From an uncultured Bacilli bacterium (GTDB lineage Bacteria; Bacillota_I; Bacilli_A; RF39; UBA660), in assembly GCA_934141535.1 (NCBI GenBank), contig CAKPCH010000003.1, positions 62,001 to 126,000 on the forward strand: DNA of 64,000 bases, read 5' to 3'. A program made the translations under genes and the position numbers. Numbering within the stretch: the stretch's first letter is position 1; each line of letters opens with the position of its first letter. Shown here in pieces: positions 34,880 to 44,451 of the stretch. The notes beneath the pieces are model-generated. The model saw only the letters and a list, made by a program, of their open reading frames with translations, did no database searches and was not told where the DNA came from.

Positions 34880-35602
34880 ATGAATATTAATTTTAGTGAA
34901 TTGTTAAACGTAACAATAAGAGCACTTTCTTCTTTAGTAACTTTGTTTTTAATTACTAAAATGTTAGGTAAAAAACAGGTATCACAATTATCGCTTTTTG
35001 ATTATGTTATAGGAATATCAATAGGAAATTTTGCAGCAGAGATGACTATAAATTTAGAATCAAATGAGATAAATGGAATATTGGCAGTAGTATTATTTGG
35101 CCTTTTTGCATACTTAGTATCATATCTTACAATGAAAAGTATAGTTATGAGAAGATTTTTTATGGGTACACCTACAGTAATAATTCAGAATGGAAAAATA
35201 TTAGAACAAAATTTAAAAAAAGTAAAATTTGATATAAACGATATGTTAGAAGAAATAAGAAGTAATGGATACTTTGATTTATCACAGGTTGAATATGCAT
35301 TAATGGAGGCCAATGGAAAACTTAGCATATTACCTAAAGCAGAAAATAGACCATTAACTCCAAAAGATATGAAATTAAAAGTACAAAATGAAGGCTTGTG
35401 TGCTAATGTAATAATAGATTCTAAAATAATGCATAATAACTTAAAAAATATAAACAAAGATGAAAAATGGTTGAAACAGGAATTAAAAGTTAAAGGGTAT
35501 GCTGATTTAGATAAAATATTACTTGCTACTGTTGATATAAACAATAAAATAACTATATATGAAAGAAACTTAAACATAGAATCAAAAGATATATTAGAAT
35601 AA
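34880..35602 (+). CDS. DUF421 (YetF-like) membrane protein
   Basis: The 240-residue protein has three helices in its first 90 residues with KMLGKKQVSQLSLFDYVIGI, the DUF421 signature. Two cytoplasmic YetF-type repeats follow, with PTVIIQNGKILEQNLKK. Bacillus YetF-family proteins have been linked to spore envelope and membrane properties; a general function is not established. The ATG at 34880 follows GGTGATAAT. A longer frame begins at 34823 on the rpmE stop and is less likely. Confidence 0.85.
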   Translation: MNINFSELLNVTIRALSSLVTLFLITKMLGKKQVSQLSLFDYVIGISIGNFAAEMTINLESNEINGILAVVLFGLFAYLVSYLTMKSIVMRRFFMGTPTVIIQNGKILEQNLKKVKFDINDMLEEIRSNGYFDLSQVEYALMEANGKLSILPKAENRPLTPKDMKLKVQNEGLCANVIIDSKIMHNNLKNINKDEKWLKQELKVKGYADLDKILLATVDINNKITIYERNLNIESKDILE

Positions 35603-35691
35603 ATACGTAAAATTTTGTAAATAAAACACAAAAAAAGTAAATAAAAGTGACAATACATATTATATTTGATATAGTATAATTGGTGGTAAAT

Positions 35692-36138
35692 ATGAAAAGA
35701 CATTTTTGTGCATCAACATTTATAATAAATCCATATAATAAAAAAATATTATTAGTTAAACACAAAAGAAATAAAAAATGGACACAACCTGGAGGACATA
35801 TGGAGTATAATGAAACTCCAGAGGAAACAGCACTTAGAGAAGCATATGAGGAAACCGGTCTTCATGTTAAGTTATTAGGAGAAAGATTTCCAAGAGAAGA
35901 AGATTTTATAAGACCTTTAGGTATACAAAAAAATAGAAGAACAACAATGGATGGAGAAATGCATATGCATATAGATATAATATATGCTGCAATACCAAAT
36001 GATGATAATGAAGTTGTTTTAAATAAAGAAGAAAGTGATGATATTGCTTGGTTTACAAGAGAAGAATTAGAATACATCGATTGTTTTCCTGATATTAAAA
36101 TAACAATGGATTATATATTAAGAAACATAATAAAATAA
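35692..36138 (+). CDS. Nudix hydrolase
   Basis: The 148-residue protein has a complete Nudix box from GGHMEYNETPEETALREAY to EETGL (about 34-57). Nudix enzymes hydrolyse nucleoside diphosphates linked to another group. The substrate cannot be told. The start at 35692 has TTGGTGG upstream. It precedes the nuclease gene by one base. Confidence 0.9.
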   Translation: MKRHFCASTFIINPYNKKILLVKHKRNKKWTQPGGHMEYNETPEETALREAYEETGLHVKLLGERFPREEDFIRPLGIQKNRRTTMDGEMHMHIDIIYAAIPNDDNEVVLNKEESDDIAWFTREELEYIDCFPDIKITMDYILRNIIK

Positions 36139-36139
36139 T

Positions 36140-36862
36140 ATGAAAAAGAAAAAAAGTACAAATATAATTACTCTTGTAACAACACTTTCATTATTAATAT
36201 TTTTAAATACTAATTCTACTTTAAAGACATTATTAAAAAATTATTTTAATCCAATAGATTATTCTTCATATACATTAGATAATGTTCCAGAATACAGTGA
36301 TCAGTCATATGTAATAATAAATGATAATAATCCTGATTTTCTTGATGAAGATAAAATAACTGAAGTATTTGAAATTTATAGCCCATTAGATAAATTAAAT
36401 AGGGCTGGTGTAGCATTTGCATCAGTTAGTATAGATACAATGCCTGATGAAGAAAGAGGCAGTATTGGAAATATAAAACCAAGTGGTTGGCACACAGTTA
36501 AATATGACATTATAGATGGAAAATATTTATATAATAGATGCCATTTAATAGGTTATCAATTAACTGGAGAAAATGCTAATGAAAAAAACTTAATAACTTG
36601 TACAAGAAGTATGAATATGAACGGAATGTTAGAATTTGAAAACATGGTAGCTAATTATGTTAAAGAAACAAATAATCATGTTTTATATAGAGTAACACCA
36701 ATTTATAAAGATGATAACTTATTAGCAAGTGGTGTTCAAATGGAGGCATATTCAATAGAGGATAATGGTGAAGGAATTAAGTTTAATGTATATGTATATA
36801 ATGTACAAGATGGTATAGATATAGATTATAAAACAGGAGAGAGCAAATTATCAAAAAAATAA
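36140..36862 (+). CDS. DNA-entry-type non-specific nuclease (EndA family), membrane-anchored
   Basis: The 240-residue protein has an N-terminal membrane segment (about 8-24), then the nuclease domain. The catalytic block is YNRCHLIGYQLTGENANEKN with His135 and the metal-ligand Asn in the ENANEKN run, followed by LITCTRSMNMNG. NRCH replaces DRGH as in other lactic and Gram-positive members. Relatives such as pneumococcal EndA degrade one DNA strand during transformation; others are secreted nutrition nucleases. With comK in the same window, a role in DNA uptake is plausible. No clear ribosome binding site precedes the ATG. Confidence 0.85.
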   Translation: MKKKKSTNIITLVTTLSLLIFLNTNSTLKTLLKNYFNPIDYSSYTLDNVPEYSDQSYVIINDNNPDFLDEDKITEVFEIYSPLDKLNRAGVAFASVSIDTMPDEERGSIGNIKPSGWHTVKYDIIDGKYLYNRCHLIGYQLTGENANEKNLITCTRSMNMNGMLEFENMVANYVKETNNHVLYRVTPIYKDDNLLASGVQMEAYSIEDNGEGIKFNVYVYNVQDGIDIDYKTGESKLSKK

Positions 36863-36875
36863 TTTGCTTTTTTTA
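36842..36875 (+). terminator. Terminator after the nuclease gene
   Basis: AGCAAATTAT and ATAATTTGCT form a ten-pair stem and are followed by TTTTTTT. The stem overlaps the coding end. Confidence 0.82.
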
Positions 36876-36920
36876 AATTATGTGCTATAATTGTAAAGTG
36901 TTTTGAAGGAAGTGTTATAA

Positions 36921-38735
36921 ATGAACAAACGAAATGTAGCAATCATAGCCCATGTAGACCATGGTAAAACAACATTAGTAGATAAATTATTACAAGCAAG
37001 TGGAACTTTTAGAAGTAATGAAGAAGTACAAGAAAGAGCAATGGATTCTAACGATATCGAAAGAGAACGTGGAATAACAATACTTGCTAAACCAACTTCT
37101 ATAGAATATAAAGGTTGCCATATTAATATATTAGATACACCAGGACATGCTGACTTTGGTGGAGAAGTAGAACGTATAATGAATATGGTTGATGGAGTTT
37201 TACTTGTAGTAGATGCTTATGAAGGTACAATGCCACAAACAAGATTCGTATTAAAAAAAGCTATAGAAGCAGGAGTAAAACCAATAGTAGTTGTAAATAA
37301 AATAGATAAAGAATCTGCTAGACCAAAAGAAGTAATAGATGAAGTAATGGATTTATTTATTGAATTAGGTGCTGACATTGATGATTTAGATTTTCCAATC
37401 GTATACGTATCAGCAATTAATGGTACATCTAGTTTTTCACCTGATGTTAATACTCAAGAAAAAGATATGACTAAAGTACTTGACTTAATAGTAGATAATA
37501 TACCAGCAGCTGCATCAGATATCGATGGCGATTTACAATTTCAACCAGCACTTTTAGACTATAATGACTTTGTAGGACGTATAGGTGTAGGGCTTGTAAA
37601 ACGTGGAAAAATAAAAACTGGAGAAATGGTAAGTTGTGTAAGAATAGATGGTTCTATTAAGCAATTTAGAATTGCTAAAATATTTGGTTATGTGGGACTT
37701 AAAAGAGTTGAAATAGCAACTGCAGAAGCAGGAGATATAATAGCAATCGCTGGTTTACCTGATATAAGTGTTGGTGAAACTATATGCGATATTGGTAAAG
37801 AAGAAGCACTACCATTACTAAGAATAGATGAACCAACTCTACAAATGACATTTGGAGTTAATACATCACCATTCTGTGGTAGAGAAGGTAAAATAGTTAC
37901 AGCACGTAAAATACAAGAAAGATTATTAAAAGAAACAGAAAAAGACGTTTCACTTAAAGTAGAAAACGTTCCAGATAATTCAGAAGCATTTATAGTATCA
38001 GGGCGTGGTGAATTACACTTATCTATATTAATAGAAAACATGAGACGTGAAGGATTTGAGTTACAAGTATCAAAACCAGCTATAATAAAAAAAGAAATAG
38101 ATGGAGTAACTTGTGAACCATTTGAAGAAGTTCAAATAGATGTTCCAGATGAGTTTGTAGGTCCAGTAATTGAAGCAATAGGAAACAGAGAAGGCGAAAT
38201 GAAAAACATGAGTAATGAAAATGGACAAACAAGATTACATTACTTAGTGCCAACTCGAGGATTAATTGGGTTTATGACAGAATTTATGACTATGACAAAA
38301 GGATATGGAATTATAAATCATACATTTGATTCTTATAAACCATTAGCAGGTACTCATGTAGGAACAAGAAAAAACGGAGTTCTAGTTTCTATGGAAAATG
38401 GCAAATCTACTGCATATGCTTTAGGACAATTAGAAGATCGTGGTGTTATGTTTATTGAACCAGGTGTAGAAGTTTACGAAGGTATGATAGTTGGTGAAAA
38501 TAACCATGATAACGATTTAGCAGTTAATGTAGTAAAAGGTAAAAACTTAACTAATACTCGTTCATCAAGTAAGGATCATACAGTAGTATTAAAGAGACCT
38601 AAATTAATGAGCCTTGAAGTATGTTTAGATTATATAAATGAAGATGAACTAGTAGAAGTAACTCCAATTAGCTTTAGAATGAGAAAAAGAATATTAAACA
38701 CTGAATTAAGAAAAAAACAAGATGCTAGAAAATAA
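36921..38735 (+). CDS. typA: Ribosome-binding GTPase TypA/BipA
   Basis: The 604-residue translational GTPase has AHVDHGKTT, ERERGITI, DTPGHADFG and NKID, with EF-G-like domains and the BipA-specific C-terminus. BipA helps 50S assembly and adaptation to cold and other stress. A GGAAG site precedes the ATG at 36921. It is a single-gene unit closed by a bidirectional terminator. Confidence 0.96.
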   Translation: MNKRNVAIIAHVDHGKTTLVDKLLQASGTFRSNEEVQERAMDSNDIERERGITILAKPTSIEYKGCHINILDTPGHADFGGEVERIMNMVDGVLLVVDAYEGTMPQTRFVLKKAIEAGVKPIVVVNKIDKESARPKEVIDEVMDLFIELGADIDDLDFPIVYVSAINGTSSFSPDVNTQEKDMTKVLDLIVDNIPAAASDIDGDLQFQPALLDYNDFVGRIGVGLVKRGKIKTGEMVSCVRIDGSIKQFRIAKIFGYVGLKRVEIATAEAGDIIAIAGLPDISVGETICDIGKEEALPLLRIDEPTLQMTFGVNTSPFCGREGKIVTARKIQERLLKETEKDVSLKVENVPDNSEAFIVSGRGELHLSILIENMRREGFELQVSKPAIIKKEIDGVTCEPFEEVQIDVPDEFVGPVIEAIGNREGEMKNMSNENGQTRLHYLVPTRGLIGFMTEFMTMTKGYGIINHTFDSYKPLAGTHVGTRKNGVLVSMENGKSTAYALGQLEDRGVMFIEPGVEVYEGMIVGENNHDNDLAVNVVKGKNLTNTRSSSKDHTVVLKRPKLMSLEVCLDYINEDELVEVTPISFRMRKRILNTELRKKQDARK

Positions 38736-38763
38736 AAACGACTAATTTAAACTTAGTCGTTTT
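38735..38763. terminator. Bidirectional terminator between typA and the XRE gene
   Basis: AAAACGACTAA and TTAGTCGTTTT form an 11-pair stem. T-runs are at both ends on the respective strands, suitable for both convergent genes. Confidence 0.8.
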
Positions 38764-38986
38764 GTTTATTAAAGAAATCTCTAATATCACAACCTAAAAC
38801 TTCAGCGATTTCTTCTAATGTATCAATTGAAATTGTTTGGTGAGTCTTAGATTCTAACTTTGCTATAAAACTTTCACTTAAATAAAGTCTTTCAGCAAGT
38901 TCTCTTTGTTTAAGGCCTTTAATTTTTCTGTATTTCTTTATGTTTTTGCCTATAACATTATAAATATTGGACTTCCTTTTCTCCAT
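38753..38986 (-). CDS. Small XRE-family transcriptional regulator
   Basis: The 77-residue protein is a single Cro/CI helix-turn-helix domain: KNIKKYRKIKGLKQRELAE then LYLSESFIAKLESKT and the end SIDTLEEIAEVLGC. The ATG at 38984-38986 is six bases after GGTG; upstream in-frame GTG and ATG codons overlap that site. It is downstream of ddl on the minus strand. Its targets are unknown. Confidence 0.85.
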   Translation of the reverse strand: MEKRKSNIYNVIGKNIKKYRKIKGLKQRELAERLYLSESFIAKLESKTHQTISIDTLEEIAEVLGCDIRDFFNKQND

Positions 38987-39038
38987 ACTCATCACCCACT
39001 TAATTTTCTCATATTATTCTATATTTGTTTATAGACAA

Positions 39039-40001
39039 CTAGTCTATTGATAATAATTTGGTTATTAATTTCTTGCCATTTATACCAATATTGTTCATTA
39101 GAATAGGATACATACTTATACTGGTAAATCCTGGAATTGTATTTAATTCATTAAAATAAAGCTTATTTTTAATAGTGTCATAAATAAAATCTATCCTACT
39201 TAAGCCTTTACAATTCAATATCTTAAATATTGTTTTTGATAAAGTTCTAATATCAGATTTTATATTTTTATCAATATCAGAAATTATCGTATCTGTATTA
39301 TTTTTATATTTAGAATCATAATCATACCATTTACCATTATTAACGATTTCCCCCACATCAGATACAATAAGTTTCTTTTTATCTTCTAAAATAGCACACT
39401 CTAATTCTCTATTGTGTTTTATAAACTCTTCGATTATAACATTATTATCATATTTTAAAGCACTCTTTATTCCTTTTTTTAATTCACTTTTGTTATTAGC
39501 AACACTAATACCTATAGAAGAACCACATTTACAAGGTTTAACTATAACAGGATAAGTTATTTCATCTAGATTAGTATTACTATTATAAATAACATAAGGA
39601 ACTTGTGGAATATTAAACTTTTCTAAAATTAGTTTTGTCAACAATTTATCATATGAAATTAAACTACTATAAGAATTACATCCTACATACTTAATATTAA
39701 ATAACTCAAACATACTTTGTAATTTTCCATCTTCAACAGTATTTCCATGTATCATAGGAAAAACAATATCAAACTCACTAGCAAACCCAATAATATTATC
39801 TACACTTTTAATAATATTATTCTTCCAATTAATATTTATTTTATCTTTTTTAATAATATACCATTTATTATCATAATCAACACCTACTAAACAAACATCA
39901 AATAAATCATAATCAATATTTTCTATTATAAAATTAACTGATTTACAAGAAATTTCATGTTCTTGTGAATTACCACCAAATAAAATTAAAACTTTTTTCA
40001 A
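39039..40001 (-). CDS. ddl: D-alanine-D-alanine ligase family protein
   Basis: The 320-residue ATP-grasp ligase begins with LILFGGNSQEHEISC and has YPVIVKPCKCGSSIGIS, WYDYDSKY in the omega-loop region and NELNTIPGFTSISMYP. Ddl makes the D-Ala-D-Ala end of peptidoglycan precursors. The omega loop has the YDY pattern of D-Ala ligases and lacks the VanA histidine, so a D-Ala:D-Ala role is most likely, but D-Ala:D-Ser activity is not excluded. It is on the minus strand, against replication, between typA and parA. Confidence 0.88.
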   Translation of the reverse strand: MKKVLILFGGNSQEHEISCKSVNFIIENIDYDLFDVCLVGVDYDNKWYIIKKDKININWKNNIIKSVDNIIGFASEFDIVFPMIHGNTVEDGKLQSMFELFNIKYVGCNSYSSLISYDKLLTKLILEKFNIPQVPYVIYNSNTNLDEITYPVIVKPCKCGSSIGISVANNKSELKKGIKSALKYDNNVIIEEFIKHNRELECAILEDKKKLIVSDVGEIVNNGKWYDYDSKYKNNTDTIISDIDKNIKSDIRTLSKTIFKILNCKGLSRIDFIYDTIKNKLYFNELNTIPGFTSISMYPILMNNIGINGKKLITKLLSID

Positions 40002-40116
40002 AATACCACCTAATTAATTTTATGAAAAATATTTTTAATTATATCTTAATATAGATTTATTTGTAAAATTGTGTTAAAATATTTATACAATGAGAAAATG
40101 AAAAAAGGTGATTAGT

Positions 40117-40902
40117 ATGGGAAAGATTATAGCATTTGTTAACCAAAAAGGAGGAGTAGGTAAAACTACTTCAAGTATAAATTTAGCAGCTTCCCTAGGA
40201 CTTTTAGGTAAAAAAACATTACTTGTAGACTTAGATCCTCAAGGAAATAGTACTACGGGTGTTGGAATTAATAAGGGTGACCTTGAAAGTAGTATTTATG
40301 AACTTTTAGTAGATAGAGCAGAAGTAAAAAAAGTAGTAGCAAAAACAAAATTTAAAAATTTATATTTAATACCAGCTTCAATAAATTTAGCAGGTGTAGA
40401 TATGGAACTAATGGAGATGTCCCGTATGAATCCAGAGTTTGTACCACAACTTCAATTAAAAAAATATTTAAGTGAAATAAAAGATGTTTTTGATTATATA
40501 ATACTAGATTGTCCTCCATCATTAGGACTTATTACTACAAATGCTCTTGCAGCTTCAAATTCAGTTATAATTCCGGTACAATGTGAATTCTTTGCTCTTG
40601 AAGGAATTATGCAACTATTAAATTCAATAATGATAGCACAAAAGAAATTAAATCCTAGTTTAGATATAGAAGGTGTATTATTAACAATGCTTGATAATCG
40701 TACTAATTTAGGACTTGAAGTTGTTGAAGAAATAAAAAGTTATTTCAAAGAAAAAGTATATGATACTATAATTCCTAGACTTGTAAGACTATCAGAGGCA
40801 CCAAGTCATGGTAAGCCAATACATGCTTACGATCCTAGAAGCAGAGGAACTGAAGCTTATATTAATTTAGCTAAAGAGGTGATTGAAAGAAATGGAAACT
40901 AA
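40117..40902 (+). CDS. parA: Chromosome partitioning ATPase ParA (Soj)
   Basis: The 261-residue protein has the deviant Walker A KGGVGKTTSSINLA near the start and DLDPQGNST, then LDCPPSLGLITTNAL. ParA binds nucleoid DNA with ATP and is stimulated by ParB. In Bacillus, Soj also regulates DnaA. The ATG at 40117 is six bases after AAAGGTG. It overlaps parB by 11 bp, a typical operon. Confidence 0.96.
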   Translation: MGKIIAFVNQKGGVGKTTSSINLAASLGLLGKKTLLVDLDPQGNSTTGVGINKGDLESSIYELLVDRAEVKKVVAKTKFKNLYLIPASINLAGVDMELMEMSRMNPEFVPQLQLKKYLSEIKDVFDYIILDCPPSLGLITTNALAASNSVIIPVQCEFFALEGIMQLLNSIMIAQKKLNPSLDIEGVLLTMLDNRTNLGLEVVEEIKSYFKEKVYDTIIPRLVRLSEAPSHGKPIHAYDPRSRGTEAYINLAKEVIERNGN

Positions 40903-41767
40903 AAAGAAAGCATTAGGACGTGGATTAGAACAATTATTTAATACTGAAAATTTAGATTTAGATACATTTGAAAAAGCAGTATATGAAACTGCTACAAACG
41001 AAGAAATAATAGATTTAGATTTAGATGAATTAAGAGCAAATCCTTATCAACCAAGAAAAATATTCAATGATGAAGCATTAGGGGATTTAGCAGAATCTAT
41101 AAAAGAACACGGCGTATTTCAACCGATAATAGTTAAAAAAAGTATAAAAGGTTATGAAATAATAGCTGGCGAAAGAAGAGTTAGAGCATCAAAATTAGCA
41201 GGATTAAAGAAAATACCTGCAATAATTCGTAATTTAGATGATGAACAAATGATGGAAATAGCCCTTCTTGAAAACTTACAAAGAGAAAACTTAAGTTCAA
41301 TAGAAGAAGCAATAGCATATAAATCAATGATAGAAAAACTTTCTTTAACACAAGACGAACTAGCTAAAAAAGTAGGTAAAAGTAGAAGCCATATAACAAA
41401 TATATTAGGACTTTTAAGATTACCAAAAGAAGTGCAAAAAATGGTAGCAAGCAATCAATTAAGCATGGGACATGCTCGTGTTTTAAGTAAATTAGAAGAC
41501 GATGAAAAAATAATTGCTATGGCACATGAGATTGTAGATAAAAAAATACCAGTAAGAGAATTAGAAGAAGAATCAACTCAAGAAACAAAAAAAGTTAAAA
41601 TAGAAAGAAAGCATAAAGAAGTAAATAATGATTATAAATATGTAGAAGATCTATTAAGAGATTTACTAGATACAAAAGTAAAAATAAGAGACAAAAAAGT
41701 AGAAATAACATTTACTAATGTAGCAGATTTAAATAGAATATTAGAAATATTAAATGTAAAGGAATAA
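40892..41767 (+). CDS. parB: Chromosome partitioning protein ParB (Spo0J)
   Basis: The 291-residue protein starts METKKKALGRGLEQLF, the ParA-stimulating N-terminus. The CTP-binding domain follows with GERRVRASKLAG and ALLENLQRENLS, then a helix-turn-helix (VGKSRSHITNILGLLRLP) and a C-terminal dimerisation domain. ParB loads on parS sites, here clustered near gyrA, spreads as a CTP-dependent clamp and recruits SMC. It is of normal size, unlike the noc paralogue. Confidence 0.96.
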   Translation: METKKKALGRGLEQLFNTENLDLDTFEKAVYETATNEEIIDLDLDELRANPYQPRKIFNDEALGDLAESIKEHGVFQPIIVKKSIKGYEIIAGERRVRASKLAGLKKIPAIIRNLDDEQMMEIALLENLQRENLSSIEEAIAYKSMIEKLSLTQDELAKKVGKSRSHITNILGLLRLPKEVQKMVASNQLSMGHARVLSKLEDDEKIIAMAHEIVDKKIPVRELEEESTQETKKVKIERKHKEVNNDYKYVEDLLRDLLDTKVKIRDKKVEITFTNVADLNRILEILNVKE

Positions 41768-41768
41768 A

Positions 41769-42551
41769 ATGGAATATATATTAAAAAAAGAAATTTTAGC
41801 ACCTTTCATTATAATCTTAATATGCTTTTTTCTTTGCTTAATATCAAAAAGAATAGTTCATAGAATTTTTCATTATAAAAATAAAAAACTAAATGATGGA
41901 AAAGTTAAAACAATAATAAATTTAGTAAATAACATAACACAATTTGTAATTGTTTTAATAGGTGTATTAGTAATATTAGAAATATATGGTATAGATACTA
42001 AATCATTAGTGGCATCTTTTGGTATAGTGGGACTTGTAACAGGACTTGCTTTACAAGATTTGTTAAAAGATCTTATAGTTGGAATTTCAATAATTTTTGA
42101 AGGACAGTATTCTATTGGAGATTGGGTTAAGATAAATGATTTCAAAGGGATGGTAATGCCATCAAATTTAAGAACAACAAAACTAAAAGCTTTCTCTGGT
42201 GAAATAAAAACCATATCAAATAGAAATATAACAGAAATAACAAATTATAGTTTATATCGCGCTAATATTGTGATAAATGTAGATGTAGCATACGAATCAG
42301 ATATAGAAAAAGTAAAACAAGTACTTGATGAAATGTGCAACGAATTAAAAGAAAAATATCAATTAGACAATATTGAGTGCTTAGGAATTCAAGAATTAGC
42401 ATCTAGTTCAATAAGATTTGGAATAGTTTTATCTTGTAAATATGAAGATCAATTTAAACTAGAAAGAGAAATAAAAAAAGAAATAGTATTAGAACTTTCT
42501 AAAAACAATATAACTATACCTTATAATCAGGTGGTGATACATAATGGATAA
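41769..42551 (+). CDS. Small-conductance mechanosensitive channel, MscS family
   Basis: The 260-residue protein has three N-terminal helices, with the pore-lining pattern SFGIVGLVTGLALQDLLKD and a cytoplasmic beta domain with FEGQYSIGDWVKI. It protects cells from hypoosmotic shock. The order parB-mscS-DUF951-ychF matches Bacillus yyaE neighbourhood genes. It overlaps the DUF951 gene by 8 bp. Confidence 0.9.
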   Translation: MEYILKKEILAPFIIILICFFLCLISKRIVHRIFHYKNKKLNDGKVKTIINLVNNITQFVIVLIGVLVILEIYGIDTKSLVASFGIVGLVTGLALQDLLKDLIVGISIIFEGQYSIGDWVKINDFKGMVMPSNLRTTKLKAFSGEIKTISNRNITEITNYSLYRANIVINVDVAYESDIEKVKQVLDEMCNELKEKYQLDNIECLGIQELASSSIRFGIVLSCKYEDQFKLEREIKKEIVLELSKNNITIPYNQVVIHNG

Positions 42552-42729
42552 AGAATATAAAGAAGGAAGTGTTGTTATTATGAAAAAACAACATCCTTGT
42601 GGATATAATGAGTGGTTAATAACTAGAGTTGGTGCTGATATTAAAATAAAGTGTCAAAATTGTGGTAGATCAATTATGCTCTCTCGAATAGATTTTAATA
42701 AGAAATTAAAGAAAGTAATCACGTATTAG
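42544..42729 (+). CDS. DUF951 family protein
   Basis: This is a 61-residue basic protein. KEGSVVIMKKQHPCGYNEW and VGADIKIKCQNCGRSIMLSR match DUF951, with three cysteines that may bind zinc. The family is conserved upstream of ychF in Firmicutes; its function is unknown. It overlaps mscS and is followed by a GTG-started transporter gene after AGGAGGAG. Confidence 0.92.
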   Translation: MDKEYKEGSVVIMKKQHPCGYNEWLITRVGADIKIKCQNCGRSIMLSRIDFNKKLKKVITY

Positions 42730-42739
42730 GAGGAGTTTT

Positions 42740-44227
42740 GTGAAAAGAAAAAAACGTCCTATAGGGACAGTTGTAGAAATAATAATGTTTGCTGTGTTTA
42801 TATCGGTAATAGGATTAATTTTAAACTTATTAGGAGTATCTGGATATAAAACAGACGTTGCAAGCTTTGAAACAACTTTGGTTGTAGTAGAAAATATATT
42901 CAGCATTAAGGGAATAAAATATATATTAAATAATACATTAACAAATTTTCAAGCAATGGAACCATTGGTATTAATAATTTTATCTTTAATAGCAATCTCT
43001 ATATTGGAAGCAAGTGGACTTTTAAAGCAAATATTTACACCTTTAAAAAAAATTAAACCTAAATATATAACTTTAATGGTAATGTTTGTTGGAATAATAT
43101 CTACAATAATAGGAGATTATAGTTATGCTTTATTAATACCACTTTCAGGTATACTTTATAAGTATATAGGAAGAAACTCAAGCCTTGGAGTACTTACAAT
43201 GTTTACAGCAATTACAATAGGTTATGGTACTGGTTTAATATATAATTATCAAGCATACGAACTTGGAAACATAACTGAACTAGCTGCATCTGATATAATT
43301 CAAAATTATAACTTTGAACTATTATCAAACATCTTTTTACTAGTAGTATCTACAATAATACTTACAATAGTAGGTACCGTACTATTAGAAAGGTTTGCTA
43401 AAAGATATCCTCGAAATGAAGAAGTAGATAATTTAAACTTATCAAAAAAAGCCTCAAAAATAACATTAATAGCATTTATAATTATGGTTTTAATTCTTGC
43501 TTATTCAATAATTCCATCATTACCATGTTCAGGAATATTACTTGATAAAACACAACCAACATATATAGGAAAACTTTTTGGTTATTCTTCAACATTAAAT
43601 CAAGGATTTATGTTGCTTGTTATGATTATACTTATGGTATGTGGATTTATATATGGTGCAGTATCAAAAAATATTAAAAATAGTAGTGACTATAGTAGAG
43701 CGCTTACTAAAACATTTTCAGATACTGGATATGTATTTGTGCTATTGTTCTTTTCTTCAATACTATATGAAATAATTACTTACACAAATATAGATACTGT
43801 TATAGCTACTAATATAGTAGATTTTATGGGAGCAAGTAAATTATCAGGCGTAATACTTGTTATATTGTCATTTATATCTATTGTACTAATATCAGTAATT
43901 ATGCCATCATCAGTAACAAAATGGAATTTAGTAGCGCCTGTTTATGTACCTTTATTAATGCGAGCTAACATTTCTCCATCATTTACCCAAACATTATTTG
44001 TGGCAGCTGATTCAGTCGGAAAAATGTTTTCACCAATATACATATATTTAATAATTACAATAGGATTTATGTATAAATATGAACATGATTCAAATATAAA
44101 CATAATACAGACTATGAAAAAGATAATGCCAATAATATTAATCTTATCATTAACTTGGTTAGTAATAATATTAGGATGGTATTTACTTGGACTTCCAATA
44201 GGTATAGGATCAAGTATTACTTTATAA
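42740..44227 (+). CDS. AbgT-family transporter-like membrane protein
   Basis: The 495-residue protein has about eleven membrane helices. Near the end it has IMPSSVTKWNLVAPVYVPLL and FVAADSVGKMFSPIYIYLI, which resemble the AbgT family (p-aminobenzoyl-glutamate uptake or sulfonamide export) core. The family assignment rests on these blocks and topology. The start is GTG at 42740. It sits between the DUF951 gene and ychF, where Bacillus has no transporter. The substrate is unknown. Confidence 0.72.
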   Translation: MKRKKRPIGTVVEIIMFAVFISVIGLILNLLGVSGYKTDVASFETTLVVVENIFSIKGIKYILNNTLTNFQAMEPLVLIILSLIAISILEASGLLKQIFTPLKKIKPKYITLMVMFVGIISTIIGDYSYALLIPLSGILYKYIGRNSSLGVLTMFTAITIGYGTGLIYNYQAYELGNITELAASDIIQNYNFELLSNIFLLVVSTIILTIVGTVLLERFAKRYPRNEEVDNLNLSKKASKITLIAFIIMVLILAYSIIPSLPCSGILLDKTQPTYIGKLFGYSSTLNQGFMLLVMIILMVCGFIYGAVSKNIKNSSDYSRALTKTFSDTGYVFVLLFFSSILYEIITYTNIDTVIATNIVDFMGASKLSGVILVILSFISIVLISVIMPSSVTKWNLVAPVYVPLLMRANISPSFTQTLFVAADSVGKMFSPIYIYLIITIGFMYKYEHDSNINIIQTMKKIMPIILILSLTWLVIILGWYLLGLPIGIGSSITL

Positions 44228-44282
44228 TTTACATTTGTTTACACATATAAAACAATAAAATAAAAAAAAGCAAAAATACCCA

Positions 44283-44451
44283 TTGTTTACTAAAATATCT
44301 TTGTTATAATTAAAATGTAAGATAGATTTGTATTTTACGATGGGTAGTTTACTGTAAGAGAATACAGAAAAGGGGAAATACCACAACAGTGGTATTTTTT
44401 GTTGAATTTTATTTATATTTATAGTAAACTATTTAAGAAAGAAGTGATTAT
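44283..44451 (+). promoter_or_regulatory. ychF promoter and leader with internal terminator
   Basis: The promoter TTGTTT (44283-44288), 16 bp, TATAAT (44305-44310) starts a leader of about 130 nt. It holds a hairpin CTGTA/TACAG (44352-44367) and an intrinsic terminator AATACCAC/GTGGTATT plus Ts (44377-44402). The segment TAGTTTACT (44345-44353) is perfectly complementary to AGTAAACTA (44423-44431) on the far side of the terminator. Alternative pairing could control readthrough. No known riboswitch class is evident to me. Confidence 0.6.
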
